From Sarcocystis neurona (Eukaryota > Apicomplexa > Conoidasida > Eucoccidiorida > Sarcocystidae), in NCBI GenBank assembly GCA_000727475.1, contig KL647326.1, positions 589,019 to 653,018 on the forward strand: 64,000 nucleotides of DNA, written 5' to 3'. Every line of letters begins with the position of its first letter. Positions within the stretch are counted from its first letter, which is position 1. The translations under genes and the position numbers were made by a program. The notes under the pieces are model-generated. The model was not told the origin of the DNA. It did not search any database and saw nothing but the letters and a program-made list of their open reading frames with translations. Below, one piece after another: positions 24,990 to 35,400 of the stretch.

Positions 24990-26640
24990 GGCAGACAGGA
25001 GACATCGGCACCGACAACAAAATACAGAAGCAATCGCGGCAGGTTTACGGTAATGGGAGCCGCAGCAACAGCAGCAACGGACGCGCACGAGACATCGCTC
25101 CACCAGCAGCAGCACTGCGAAAAGATGAGAGGAGAAAAGAAAAGCGGGCGAAACAGGAGCAGAAGCCGGGAGAACAGCAGCGGATGTAAAGGGGAGGAGA
25201 CGGAAAGGCAGCAGAATCCAGAAGCACAAGCAAGAAAATTAGCAGACGCACCCGTCAAAGCAGCAATAGAAGAAGCGTCAGCTGCGGCTGCAGCAACAGA
25301 AGCGTAGCAGCTGCAGACGAAGCAGCAGGAGCACACCAGTAACACTACAGGTGCAGAGGTCGGAGAAAAACATGCAGCAGGAACGGCAGCAGAAGCAACA
25401 CTTCGCAGCAAGGAAGAGCTGCAGAAGCAGCACTACAAGTAGACGCAGCAGCTTGCATGTTTTGCATCTACGGACTACAAGCAGAAAAAGCAGAAACACC
25501 TATCATCTGCAGCAGAAACAACCAACAGAAGCCACCGGCAGCAGCATGCATCCAGCAGCAGTAGCAGCAATGAGGCGCAGCAGAAACAGACAGCAGCAGC
25601 AGAAACAGCAGACGCGCAAGAGAGCAGCGGCAGCGACAACAGCAGAAAGGGCACCAAGTGACAAAGGAGGAGGAATTCTGTCAGAAAAACAGAACTTACG
25701 TCTTCTTCGGCAGGGCGCCTTCCTAGAATTGAAGCAGCAGTGGTTTCTGTATACCAGTCCTTCACCTTCATAATTCTCACGAAGCGCTGCAGCTGCTCCA
25801 GCTGCACATGTTGGCGGTAGCAGCGGCAGTAGCAACCCAAACCACCAGTGACACGGCAGGAAGGCAGTCCTCAGAAGCAAAGGAATGCAAAAGAGACGGC
25901 GGCACCAGGCCACGGCAGCACGATACGAAAAGTGGCAGGCAGCACGTTCGACGAGACAGACCAGCAGCACGAAGTAGCAGCTGCAGCAACAGCACAGGCG
26001 CCAGAAGTCGCAGGAGCCTACGGAGTCGGAGCAACGGCTGAGCACACCGAACGAGCTGCTAGAGCACCTTTACAAGAAGCGGCAAGAGCAGGGGAACAAG
26101 CAACACTGGCAGCGCGTCAGAAAAAATATTTGAACTGATGCAGAAGAAGTAAGAGTAGGATACACGCAGTGGCAGCACACTCGACACGTGTGCCACCAGC
26201 AGCTCGAGGGAACGGAACGCGGCGACATACCTGCAGCAGCGCGTCCAGGCAGCAACAGCAGCAGCCACACGCAAGCAAGCCGTGAGGATTTGAGATAGCC
26301 ACAGGAGCAGCGCACCGTTAGCAGCAGTACAGCAGTATACATGCGGCAGCGAAACCATCGGAAAATTTGCACCAATAGTCACAGGACCCTCTACGCACAC
26401 GGAAAAACAGCAGCAGCAACAGCAGGTCTGTCCATGTAATAGTAGCAACATCGCTCAAGAACCTCCAGCAGCGCCATACACCGCGGGAGAGACGGGAAAG
26501 CGAAAACAGCTGATGCGTGCGCGAGCAACTGCGGCAGGAGCCTTCGAGGGACAGTACAGTTCTCAAGCAGCACCACCAGCAGCAGCAGCGAAGTTAAAGT
26601 AGCCGCAACAACAGCAGCACGAACTTCACGCCGACAGGTT
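24990..26640. repeat. CAG-laden interval between PP2C exon 1 and the long frame
   Basis: GCAGCAGCAGAAGCAACAG-type sequence on the plus strand; every frame on both strands is broken within about 180 codons and no frame stands out. If the long frame (26750-32401) splices into the PP2C exons, this is a 3.1 kb intron (24033-27097). Otherwise it is intergenic or untranslated. Confidence 0.6.
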
Positions 26641-26749
26641 AAAATGGAGAAGTATGGATATTTTTGGGGGGGGTTCACAGTGTTGCTGTGATGCCTGCTG
26701 CTGCTGTAGGACCCACGCGACGGTCTTGTACCCTGCACGATGCTGGTGT

Positions 26750-29700
26750 TTATGAGCTACTGCTGTTGCAGGAATCCTCTTTACGCCTCTCCGCTGTCCG
26801 CCCTCCGCTGCTCCAGGTGGTGCTGTCTCTACTGGCCAGCGATAGCCGCGCTGCCCCTGGGGTTGAAAGGGTAGCTGATGTTGTTTCTGCCGCCTGCTTA
26901 TCTCCCCTCCACGCCGCTGACGTGGTCGCTACGTTTGCCGCTGCAGCTGCGGCCGTTATCCACCTGTCCGACTCTGTTCTATCGGTGGTGCTTTTGCTGC
27001 TGCTGCTGCGGACACACGTGGTACGTGGGGCTTTGTTTCTTACGTTGCTCCTGCTGGGTGTGTTGTATCGCTGCGCTGCTGACGTTTTGTAGATCACCTG
27101 TTCACTAGAGAAAATCTGCGCTCGATACGGTGGCACGAGCGCGAGAGGAACACGCATCGCAGCAGCAGCTGCTGATGCAACAGAATACGGGGGAACAACT
27201 GCTGTAGCTTGTCCTGGGCTGGGCAGCTTTGAAAGATCTTCCGCGCTGCTGACGCTGCTGCTCGCGCCGGCCGCTGCTCCTTCTGCGTCCTGCAGCTGCT
27301 GTAGCGAGTACCTTTGCGGCGTCCGCCCCCGCGAAAGTGTGGCTGCTTTCTCGCTCAGCGTACGGTTATCCCCCAGCCGGTCCTGCAACACGCGCTCGAG
27401 CGGGTGAGTTCCCTGTGGCGCCGTCCAGGCCGCGTTCAGCGGTGGTGCCGCCGGTCTCTGCGGCTGCGGGAAAGGATTCTGCATCGTGGGCTCCCAGTAC
27501 CCCGCTGGCGGCAGCGTTGAAGACTTGTGCTGCTGCAGTCGCTCCTTCTGCTGCTGCCCCTCCTGTGTTTCTTTCTGTCGTTGCCACTCACGGTGCTGCT
27601 CCTGCTCTTGCTGCCGCTGGTGCAATAAGAAGGATCGAAGCGATGGTGGAGGTGGTCTTGGACGTGGTTTCCACTGCGGCGTCGGCAGGGTTGGTGAATC
27701 CGTTTTACGTCGGTGTTTCCTTTTTTCTTGGTGGAGCTGCGCGGTCGCATGCACCGCCTCCTCCTCCGCCTCTACTGGCTTCTCTTCTTCTTCTTCCTCT
27801 TCTTCTTCTTCGTGCTCGTTCAGCTGCTGTGTCGGGTCGTCAAATAGCGGATTACCAGCAGCGGCTCCAGCAGGAGACTGCTGCGCAGCAGTAACAATGG
27901 CACCAGCAGCAGAAGCATGGCCTTCAGCCTGATCGTGGGGCTCCGTCACTGTCGCTCGCCGTTGCCGCGGCTGCTGCTGCTGCAAGCTCGCACTCTGTGA
28001 AGAAGACTGCCGGGGCTGCGCCGTACTAGCAAAAGATGCCGCAGCAGCGTCTGCTGACAAGGCTTCTGACCGTTCAACAGTCGCGCTGAGCATTGTCAGA
28101 ACGTCAAGTGTGTCGGTAGGTGCCACAGGTTCTGCTGTCTTAATAGGCACAGCAGTATCATTTTGAACTGCAGCTTTCCCCGACGTTCGCCCTGCTGCTC
28201 CTCCTGTGTCCCCCCTTCCCGTTCCCGCTGTTTGTCCTGCTGCTCCTCGTGTGCCCCCCCCTCCCGTTGTTTTTCTTGATTCTTCTTCTCGTACATCTTC
28301 CACCTCCTCCACATCTGTGTCGTCCTCGTCCGATACACTGTTGCTCTCCCTGGTAATCCTGTCGTCCTCATTCGTCTGCTCAGCGAGAAAAGCGGCGCCG
28401 TTGACAAGTTTTTCAACGTCCAGGACCACTCGCCCCATCTGCTGTCCCAGCCGCTGCTCCCGCGCCGCGGTCTGCTGCTCCCCTTCCTCCTCACAAGTCA
28501 CGTCGTCTCCCTCTTCTTGCCGCAGGACGTTCTTCCGCCAATGCAAGGGCGACTTCCGCTGCTGCTGCAGCAGGTTCAAGTCCTGTCCTGCCTGCTCTGT
28601 GGGACGTTGCCGCTGCTGCTTCGTGCTCTGCTCTTGCACGTTCTCGTACGCTAGTGGCGGCTGCGTTGTCGGATCGGTTGCTTTTGTGTGCTTCGTTCCT
28701 CTTGCCTCTCTGCGTTGCATGTACTGCATCTGCAGCGCCTTCGCTCGACGCTTTTGCTGCTGTAACGGCGTCTTACGCGCTGCCGCTGTTAGGCTTACGC
28801 CGTTCTGTTCCACTATGGAAGCGTTTTTTTGCGAAAGCTCGTCGTCACCGTCGTCCTCTTCTTGGTGCTCCGATTCGCTCAGATACTGCTGTTGCAGTTG
28901 CCACTCGCGCAAACCTTGCTGCTGCCGCGCCCACGCCAGCTGCAATCCTTCTGCCGAGTTCCAATTCTGCTGCTCTCCCCGATCTTTTACCGCCGCCTGT
29001 AACCGAGGGGTCGACTCTGTCGAGTCTTCCTCTGCGTCTTCTTCCTCTGCTCCCCTCTCCCCATGTCGATGACTCCGTTGCGTCCTTCCCCTCTGTGTGG
29101 CGAGGAAGACTTGTTGCCCTGAATGCTTCTTCTCCGGCGCCATCACCTCCCGCTGTGGCGCCTGCTGCTCTTCTTCGAGAGCGTGCGCCTCTCCTGCTGC
29201 AGTGGCAACGGTGAGCCCACCCACAGGGGGGGACAAAAAGGGAGCAGCGTCTGCGCCCGGAGCAGCAGAAGAAAGTGCAGCGATATCAGCCACAGCGGAA
29301 GAGGCGCCTGGAGAGTGAGAAGAATGAGCGGCAGCAGGAACAGTGACGCCCGCATCCGCAGGAGGAGTGCTTTTTCTAGACGACTGCAAGAAGAAGTCGT
29401 TTTGGGCTGCTGCTCCTGCTGTTTCCACGGTTTTCCCTGTGCTTGTTGCTGGACCTGCGTCTGCTGCTGCTCCCGTATCTACTGCGGCTCCTGCGTCTGC
29501 TGAATCCGCGCTGGACAGGTGGGACCCGAAGACAACGCGGTCGAAAGTGGCAGGATATATGACAGCACCATGAGGGTTACTGACAGCAGCAGCAGTCTCA
29601 GGAAGAGAGGAACTCCAAGCAGCAGCGGCAGCAGGAGAGGGGGGCGTAGAGGCGTTGTAGCTCGTTTGCGAAGCAGGGTGCCGCCGCTTCAAAGACGGCG

Positions 29701-32401
29701 ATGAAGGAACATAACTAGCCAACGTAGGGCTCGTCGGCGAGTCAGCAGCAGCAGCAGTAGAGATATCCGCTGGAGCGGGAGTTGGAATCGCGTGACTCGT
29801 AGCGGGAGTGGTGGAACGGGACGGCAGCGCAGTGGAAGAGGGAAGAACAAAAGGCGGAGAAGAAAGAGTAGAACCAACAGAAGACTCGCTATCAGTCGAG
29901 TCACGTGGAGGCCAGTGATATTGAACAGCAGCTGGTGGTTTGCTTTCCTCTGTTGTTCTTTGTCGTTTTGTTCCTCCTCCCGCTGCTGCATCTGTTCCGA
30001 TCGGTATGAACAGCTTTGACGAAGTGGCTGCACCAGTCTGTAACCGCGACCGTCTCCGCGCGGCGCGTTGTTGCTTGCTGCTGCTTTTGCTGGGTGCAGC
30101 AGCACCGACACGATGAGCAGAAACAGAACGATGCGAACTAGCAGGAGCAGCGCGATCAGAAGCAGCAGTTCCAGCAAAGCGCTTTCTTTCTGAATCCGTC
30201 CACCGCAGTGGACGGTGGCGGAGCCGGTGACGAGCGTCGGGGCTGCCTTCTCCCCGTTGCAGCTGTGCCACGTGCTCACCATTAACCCTCGCACGTTGCT
30301 GCGACTGCTCTTTGGTTCTTTCCCTTCGTTCTCCTCTGAACAACGGCGCAGGGAGGTGCGCCAGATGCGGCGGCACACGTTGCTGCCATGCTTTAAATGT
30401 CAGCTCAGCAGTAGTGTTGTCCAGTGCAGATAAATTTAGAGCATGCAAGGCAGTCGAAAGGAAAGGTCGCAGAGATGCAAAGGAAAACCCACTTTTTTCC
30501 CCTCGTCCTCCTTCCCCGCTTGCTGTTTCTGCCTCTGTCAATGGAGGCGGATTGTGACTGCGCAGTCGGCCTTTCTTCCAAGGTAACAGCGTGAACCACT
30601 TGTTTCCTCCTGCCCCTCCTGTTGCTGGTTTGCCTATTCCCGCGTCTCGCCCACCCGCCCTGATTGCTCTTGCTTCTCCCTCTCCCCTTGCTCGTGCGTC
30701 TGATCCCCGTCTTGCTGAGAGGGTGCTGTGTCCCGGTGGTGGTCCTGCCACCTCTTTACCGGCAATTTCTCGTTGGTAGCGCCTAGCCGCTGCTCCCGCT
30801 GAGTCGGTTGGATGTCGTTGCTGACAACGATGAGAGCTTTGCATTGCAGAGAGAAGCGGTTTGAAATAAGGCAAGCTGTTGCTGCTGCTGCTGCTGCTCT
30901 CGCTGGTTTCATCATCTTCTTCATCGAAAAGAATAGTGTCGGACGCTGTTTCTGCCGTCACGACTTCTGATCGTGAACCATCCCCATTTCTCGCTGCCGT
31001 TGCTGAAGTCCTTTGCACCTCGGCTCGTTCTGATGCAACCACTCCACGTCCTGCAAGTGTGGATGATGCAGTAGGTAAAAGTGGTGCGGCGGACTGCGAC
31101 GACGAGGGGAGAAGCGTTACGCTTGCGTCCTGCAGCGACTGAATCACACCGTACGCATTTGCTGTCTGCTGAGAAAGCGGACGAGACTTTTGATAAAAGT
31201 CTTCACTTCGGCTCGGCGACGGCAGCCAGCCCGCTACGTGTCGCCGTCCCTCTGCCGCTGCCGCTCCTGTTCGGCCCGCTGCTGTTGCTGCAGCCAGCTC
31301 ACCTTCTTCCTCTGCCTGATGGCGTTCTGCCACCACTGGTGCTCGTACTGTTGGGTCCGCCTGCATTCCGTGTGGGAGGTCGAATAGACTTCTGGGCGCA
31401 GACCGGGAGTACTGTGCTGCACTCTCGTCCAGCTGCCACCGACCACGCCGGTCGGAGAAGTGCAGCAGAGGTTCGAAAGGATTAGGCGACGGAGAGGGCT
31501 CAGAAGGAAAGGAGAGACGGTAGGATGGCCGTTTGGGGAGGGGTGACGAAGGAAGGAAAGACGGCCTCGCACCGAGGATTTCGCTCTCTGTAGCAACAGC
31601 AGGAGCAGCCTGCGACAGCTGCTGATCTATATGTGTGCCATCGTCGTTCGGTGTTATTGCTGAACTGCCCTTATAGTCGCTCTGTAACAGCAGCAGCAGC
31701 AGCAGCGCAAGGAGCAGTAGCAGCATGTGGGAACCTGTGGCTCCAGCAACAGCTGCGCCTTTCAAAAAGGAAAGGCGCAGCGATGTCACAGAAGAAACAT
31801 TCATCTCCTTCCTCCTGTTGCTGATGAGACTGAGGGAGGACGCGCCATTTTCATCCCCTTGCCTGACGCTGCAGCTGCTGCATCTCTTGCCGCGGCACCT
31901 CCTCTTGCAGAATGCAGCAGACATGCTAGCGTCGCTGCTGCTGCAGGAGGAAACATCCGATTCTACGTGGCCACCGTCGATCCTGGTGCTACTTCCGCTT
32001 CCGCTTGTCTTCCTGCTGGTGCGGCGATTGCCGTGGCCGCCACTGCATCTGCTGCTGCTCGTGCTGCCACGGCTTTGGTACTGCGGGCTGCACCCGAAAG
32101 TGGTGGGCCACTGACTGCTACTGCTGCTAGTGCTTCTTCTGCTCCTGCATCCGCTTCTGCCCGTACCACTGCTGCTGCTGCTGCGGCTGCCGCCCCTGCT
32201 GCTGGCACTGCTACTGCCACTGCTGCTGCTACAGCTGGTGCTACAGCTGCTGCTGCCACTGCTGCTGCAGCTACAGCTGCTGCTGCTGCTGTTATTGTTT
32301 CTGCGTCTGTGACTGTTGCTGAGAGACCCGCTGTTGTCACTGTTTTGCCTGCCGACTTCCGAGGACAGCCAGCCGGCGCCTCGGTTGCTGAAATAGACCA
32401 T
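26750..32401 (-). CDS. Long low-complexity membrane-anchored protein frame
   Basis: An uninterrupted frame of 1,883 codons, exceptional in this window. Residues 1-130 are Ser-rich and look like antisense CTG repeat, so a likelier start is Met200 (31804). That Met is followed closely by a hydrophobic segment at about residues 214-239 (AAVAGATGSHMLLLLLALLL), which could be a signal anchor. The rest is Ala/Ser/Pro/Gln/Glu-rich with Q and E runs; a less biased patch (about 595-720) includes NKWFTLLPWKK and LRPFLSTALHALNLSALDN. No catalytic domain is visible. A consensus donor, GAACAG|GTGATC, ends codon 1768 at 27098 in phase 0. It could splice to the PP2C acceptor at 24032, making the last 115 codons (Ser/Thr-rich) intronic. 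Alternatives: a stand-alone hypothetical protein, or in part a repeat-borne frame. Seen: frame, anchor, donor. Inferred: the fusion. Confidence 0.6.
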   Translation of the reverse strand: MVYFSNRGAGWLSSEVGRQNSDNSGSLSNSHRRRNNNSSSSSCSCSSSGSSSCSTSCSSSSGSSSASSRGGSRSSSSSGTGRSGCRSRRSTSSSSSQWPTTFGCSPQYQSRGSTSSSRCSGGHGNRRTSRKTSGSGSSTRIDGGHVESDVSSCSSSDASMSAAFCKRRCRGKRCSSCSVRQGDENGASSLSLISNRRKEMNVSSVTSLRLSFLKGAAVAGATGSHMLLLLLALLLLLLLQSDYKGSSAITPNDDGTHIDQQLSQAAPAVATESEILGARPSFLPSSPLPKRPSYRLSFPSEPSPSPNPFEPLLHFSDRRGRWQLDESAAQYSRSAPRSLFDLPHGMQADPTVRAPVVAERHQAEEEGELAAATAAGRTGAAAAEGRRHVAGWLPSPSRSEDFYQKSRPLSQQTANAYGVIQSLQDASVTLLPSSSQSAAPLLPTASSTLAGRGVVASERAEVQRTSATAARNGDGSRSEVVTAETASDTILFDEEDDETSESSSSSSNSLPYFKPLLSAMQSSHRCQQRHPTDSAGAAARRYQREIAGKEVAGPPPGHSTLSARRGSDARARGEGEARAIRAGGRDAGIGKPATGGAGGNKWFTLLPWKKGRLRSHNPPPLTEAETASGEGGRGEKSGFSFASLRPFLSTALHALNLSALDNTTAELTFKAWQQRVPPHLAHLPAPLFRGERRERTKEQSQQRARVNGEHVAQLQRGEGSPDARHRLRHRPLRWTDSERKRFAGTAASDRAAPASSHRSVSAHRVGAAAPSKSSSKQQRAARRRSRLQTGAATSSKLFIPIGTDAAAGGGTKRQRTTEESKPPAAVQYHWPPRDSTDSESSVGSTLSSPPFVLPSSTALPSRSTTPATSHAIPTPAPADISTAAAADSPTSPTLASYVPSSPSLKRRHPASQTSYNASTPPSPAAAAAWSSSLPETAAAVSNPHGAVIYPATFDRVVFGSHLSSADSADAGAAVDTGAAADAGPATSTGKTVETAGAAAQNDFFLQSSRKSTPPADAGVTVPAAAHSSHSPGASSAVADIAALSSAAPGADAAPFLSPPVGGLTVATAAGEAHALEEEQQAPQREVMAPEKKHSGQQVFLATQRGRTQRSHRHGERGAEEEDAEEDSTESTPRLQAAVKDRGEQQNWNSAEGLQLAWARQQQGLREWQLQQQYLSESEHQEEDDGDDELSQKNASIVEQNGVSLTAAARKTPLQQQKRRAKALQMQYMQRREARGTKHTKATDPTTQPPLAYENVQEQSTKQQRQRPTEQAGQDLNLLQQQRKSPLHWRKNVLRQEEGDDVTCEEEGEQQTAAREQRLGQQMGRVVLDVEKLVNGAAFLAEQTNEDDRITRESNSVSDEDDTDVEEVEDVREEESRKTTGGGGTRGAAGQTAGTGRGDTGGAAGRTSGKAAVQNDTAVPIKTAEPVAPTDTLDVLTMLSATVERSEALSADAAAASFASTAQPRQSSSQSASLQQQQPRQRRATVTEPHDQAEGHASAAGAIVTAAQQSPAGAAAGNPLFDDPTQQLNEHEEEEEEEEEEKPVEAEEEAVHATAQLHQEKRKHRRKTDSPTLPTPQWKPRPRPPPPSLRSFLLHQRQQEQEQHREWQRQKETQEGQQQKERLQQHKSSTLPPAGYWEPTMQNPFPQPQRPAAPPLNAAWTAPQGTHPLERVLQDRLGDNRTLSEKAATLSRGRTPQRYSLQQLQDAEGAAAGASSSVSSAEDLSKLPSPGQATAVVPPYSVASAAAAAMRVPLALVPPYRAQIFSSEQVIYKTSAAQRYNTPSRSNVRNKAPRTTCVRSSSSKSTTDRTESDRWITAAAAAANVATTSAAWRGDKQAAETTSATLSTPGAARLSLASRDSTTWSSGGRTAERRKEDSCNSSSS

Positions 32402-35400
32402 AGCTTCTGGTACTGCTGCAGTACCTTCCCACTACGCTGCTGCACCTCCGAGAACATGCGAACTTCCCCTTGCCGATGCTGCAGCTGGTGCTGAGAAGGC
32501 AGAACACAGACACGATAAAGCATGTGACGAAATGTGCTGTGAATCTTGCAGCTGGAAGCCAGTGTAATCTCGTGCTTACGGTACTTCAGATGCAGAACAC
32601 ACGTGTAGCCCCCGGTGCTGCCCGTAGTGCTGCTGCTGTGTGCCGCAAGTGTGCATTCGTTGGATCTGCTCTGCTTCCACGCCAGTTTGTTCTTGCAGCT
32701 TCTATGGCTGCCGTACATGTTGAAGTCATAGCTGTTCTTGCGCCCTGAGCATAAGCTTGCCGGAAACCGTGCTGCGCACCCCTGTACTGCTGACGTTGCT
32801 ACTAATGGAATGGCTTCCGCGTCTGGTGCTGTCTGCGTTGCTGTTGTTCCTGCTCCTGGTGGTGTTGCTCACGCTGTCGTAGTTTGCCCGCGGTGCTGCT
32901 GCTGGCGGGGCATGCCTTGACGTCTCCGTGTCTCTGCGGTCGCTGTTGTGAAAGTCCGTTTCCCCTTAGCACTGGCTGATAGTTTTTATACCCTATCGGT
33001 AGTTGTCGGGATTCTGCTCTCAACTGCAACTGCAGCCTCTGTGCCACAGGGTCCTGTCACTGAGGACGGGACGCCGTGCAGCTGCCAGGAGAGCAGCAGC
33101 GTGAGCAGCACGTCGTGCTGCTGCGCAACCCCCAACTCCAACAGCCACCCACGCCAAGAGTCACCAAGGCGAAAGTACGTGTGAGGCAAAATACCCAACC
33201 AGGTCTAACCACAGCAGTTCAGCCAGTATTCTCGAACTAATTCTGTGGCTGGCTGGCAGCCAGTTCTGCTGCTGCAGTGCTGTTTGTGGGTGCTAATGTT
33301 ACACAGCGGACGACGCGTCTGCTGGACCGCCACCGCTGTTCTAGTACGGGCTGGCAGACACGGACGCGTCGCTACTGCTGCTTTGGGGTCGGTGCTTCTG
33401 CTGCTGCTGTGGGGGGACACGACTTGCGCCGCTGCAACTACTGCCCTCGCTCCCAGCGCAGTTGTACCCCGCTGATGTTCACGTCGCTGATGCCGTGCAA
33501 TTTTCCTGACAAAACCGTGACCAGCTGACAGCGGAGCTGCCCCACACAATCCCCCACTCCCGTTGACCGTAGGATTTCTCCCTCTGTCAGCGCCGCTTTT
33601 TCAGCTGCATCGCTGCTGCTGTTTCCGCTGCTAATGCAGCAGCTGCCCCAGCTGCCGTGAACTGCTGTAGCTGCTGCTCTTGGGCCGCTGGTGCTGTTTT
33701 TCGGGGCTACTGCTGTCGGCGGAGGTACGCTGGGTGACTTGCTGCAGCAATATCTGCTGGTAAGCGTATTAATCCCTTATTCCGGCTACAGCTACAGCTG
33801 CAGCAGACAATGACGCGCCGCTGCTGCTAACGTGCTGGTGCCGCAAGAACCAGTCGGCTCCGGGGGGCGGGTTCGCTGGTGGTGTGCTTGCTCCTCTTGC
33901 CGGACACGCAGCTGGCGTGCTCCGGCGGCCAGATCTGCTCCTGTGTTCTGCTGCCTCTGCGTGGTGATCTGATGAAACCACGATTATTTTGTTGACTGTG
34001 TGAAGCTGGTTCCGCAGCTGATGACCTGCCATCTGCGTCGCACCCTGTGTGAGATCGAATCGTTCGGCTGGGTCCACCTTCTGCAGTGTAGGATGAGAAC
34101 GTGGGGATCTTGGGAGAATGCAGCGAAAGGCATCGTTGTAAAAAGCGCTGGGTAACCGCAAGGAGGCGCGGCTGCTCCTCCCGCCGAGGAATCGACTCCG
34201 CCGCAGAAAGCAGAGGGGGCCGGAACTTGGCGGCCTCCGGCTATGCTGTAAAAAGGGCCAAGGAAGACACGCATTTGCATCGCAATTAGACGTTGTAACT
34301 CGTACACGCTAGTAGTTCTGCACGGACGCATCGGGTACAGGCCGCAGCTGTTGAGGTCTTTTTGCTAGTGCGCAAATCAAAAGGCCCCGAAATCAAAAAC
34401 GACGCAAGCCGTCCAGCTGCTGCCTTGAACCTATTCGTCCTCTTGCAGCTCCTGTGGTTCTCCCTGTCCTGCTGCTTTGTGACGCCGTTCCCGATTCTCC
34501 TGGTGCGGTAATTCCACCGTCGTGCTTGTCGCCCGCGTCCGCGTTGCGGTGCGCCGGTGGCCGTGTGTCGCTAAAGCTGCGGTCGGGCCTCCTCCTGTAA
34601 TGATTGACCTTTCCCATCGGACGCTGAGGTGAGGAGAACGAGAAACAAGCGGTGCTTGCAGTCCAACCGGGTTTAGGTGGAGGTGCTGCATCCGCGTCTG
34701 AGGTCCACCGCTACCTTCTGCTGCATTGCCACCGCTGTTGCATTCCCACGTGTGCTCCGACGCTGCTGCCACAATGCTATTGTTGCGGTTGTTGCGCTCC
34801 CGCGTCGCTACTAATTCCTGGTGTCGTGCTGCTACCTTACTAATGCCCCCTTACTAATGCTGCAATTTCCCGCGGCCACTGTTGCCTTGCCGTTCCTGCT
34901 GATCCTGCTATTTCTCTGTTAGCGCGCAGGCACACTCGCGCTGCAAGCCTTGGTGCTGCAGTTGCCCGCTCGTGCTGTCGGTACCCCACCAGCAAGACAA
35001 GAAATGCCAGCAGCTACTCAGCACACGTATCACCAAGCTGAGGTAAGGCTTGTCACCGCATCGATCAGGACAAGCTCACGGGGAGCAGCCGTAGCAGCAG
35101 CGCACATGCCGCCACTGCAGGTTCAATACTAACGGCTCCGTCAGTAGCACAAAAGAAACACGAGTAGCCTTGGTAGGACAGTAGCGGCACCGGTAGTGTA
35201 TGGGGAGTGTCTCGGTGTGTTCATCAGTGCACGCAGGAGCAAGACGAGTAGCGTCAGCAGGCGTCAGTCGCAGCAGCAGTCCAATAACTGACAGAATGGT
35301 GGTGGTCTGTAGATGGTAAACACTCCACGATAGCTGTAGCAGCTGCGGCTGACCTTCTACAAGAGCTACAGCAGCAGCGGAGTCACTGAAGAAGATTTGC

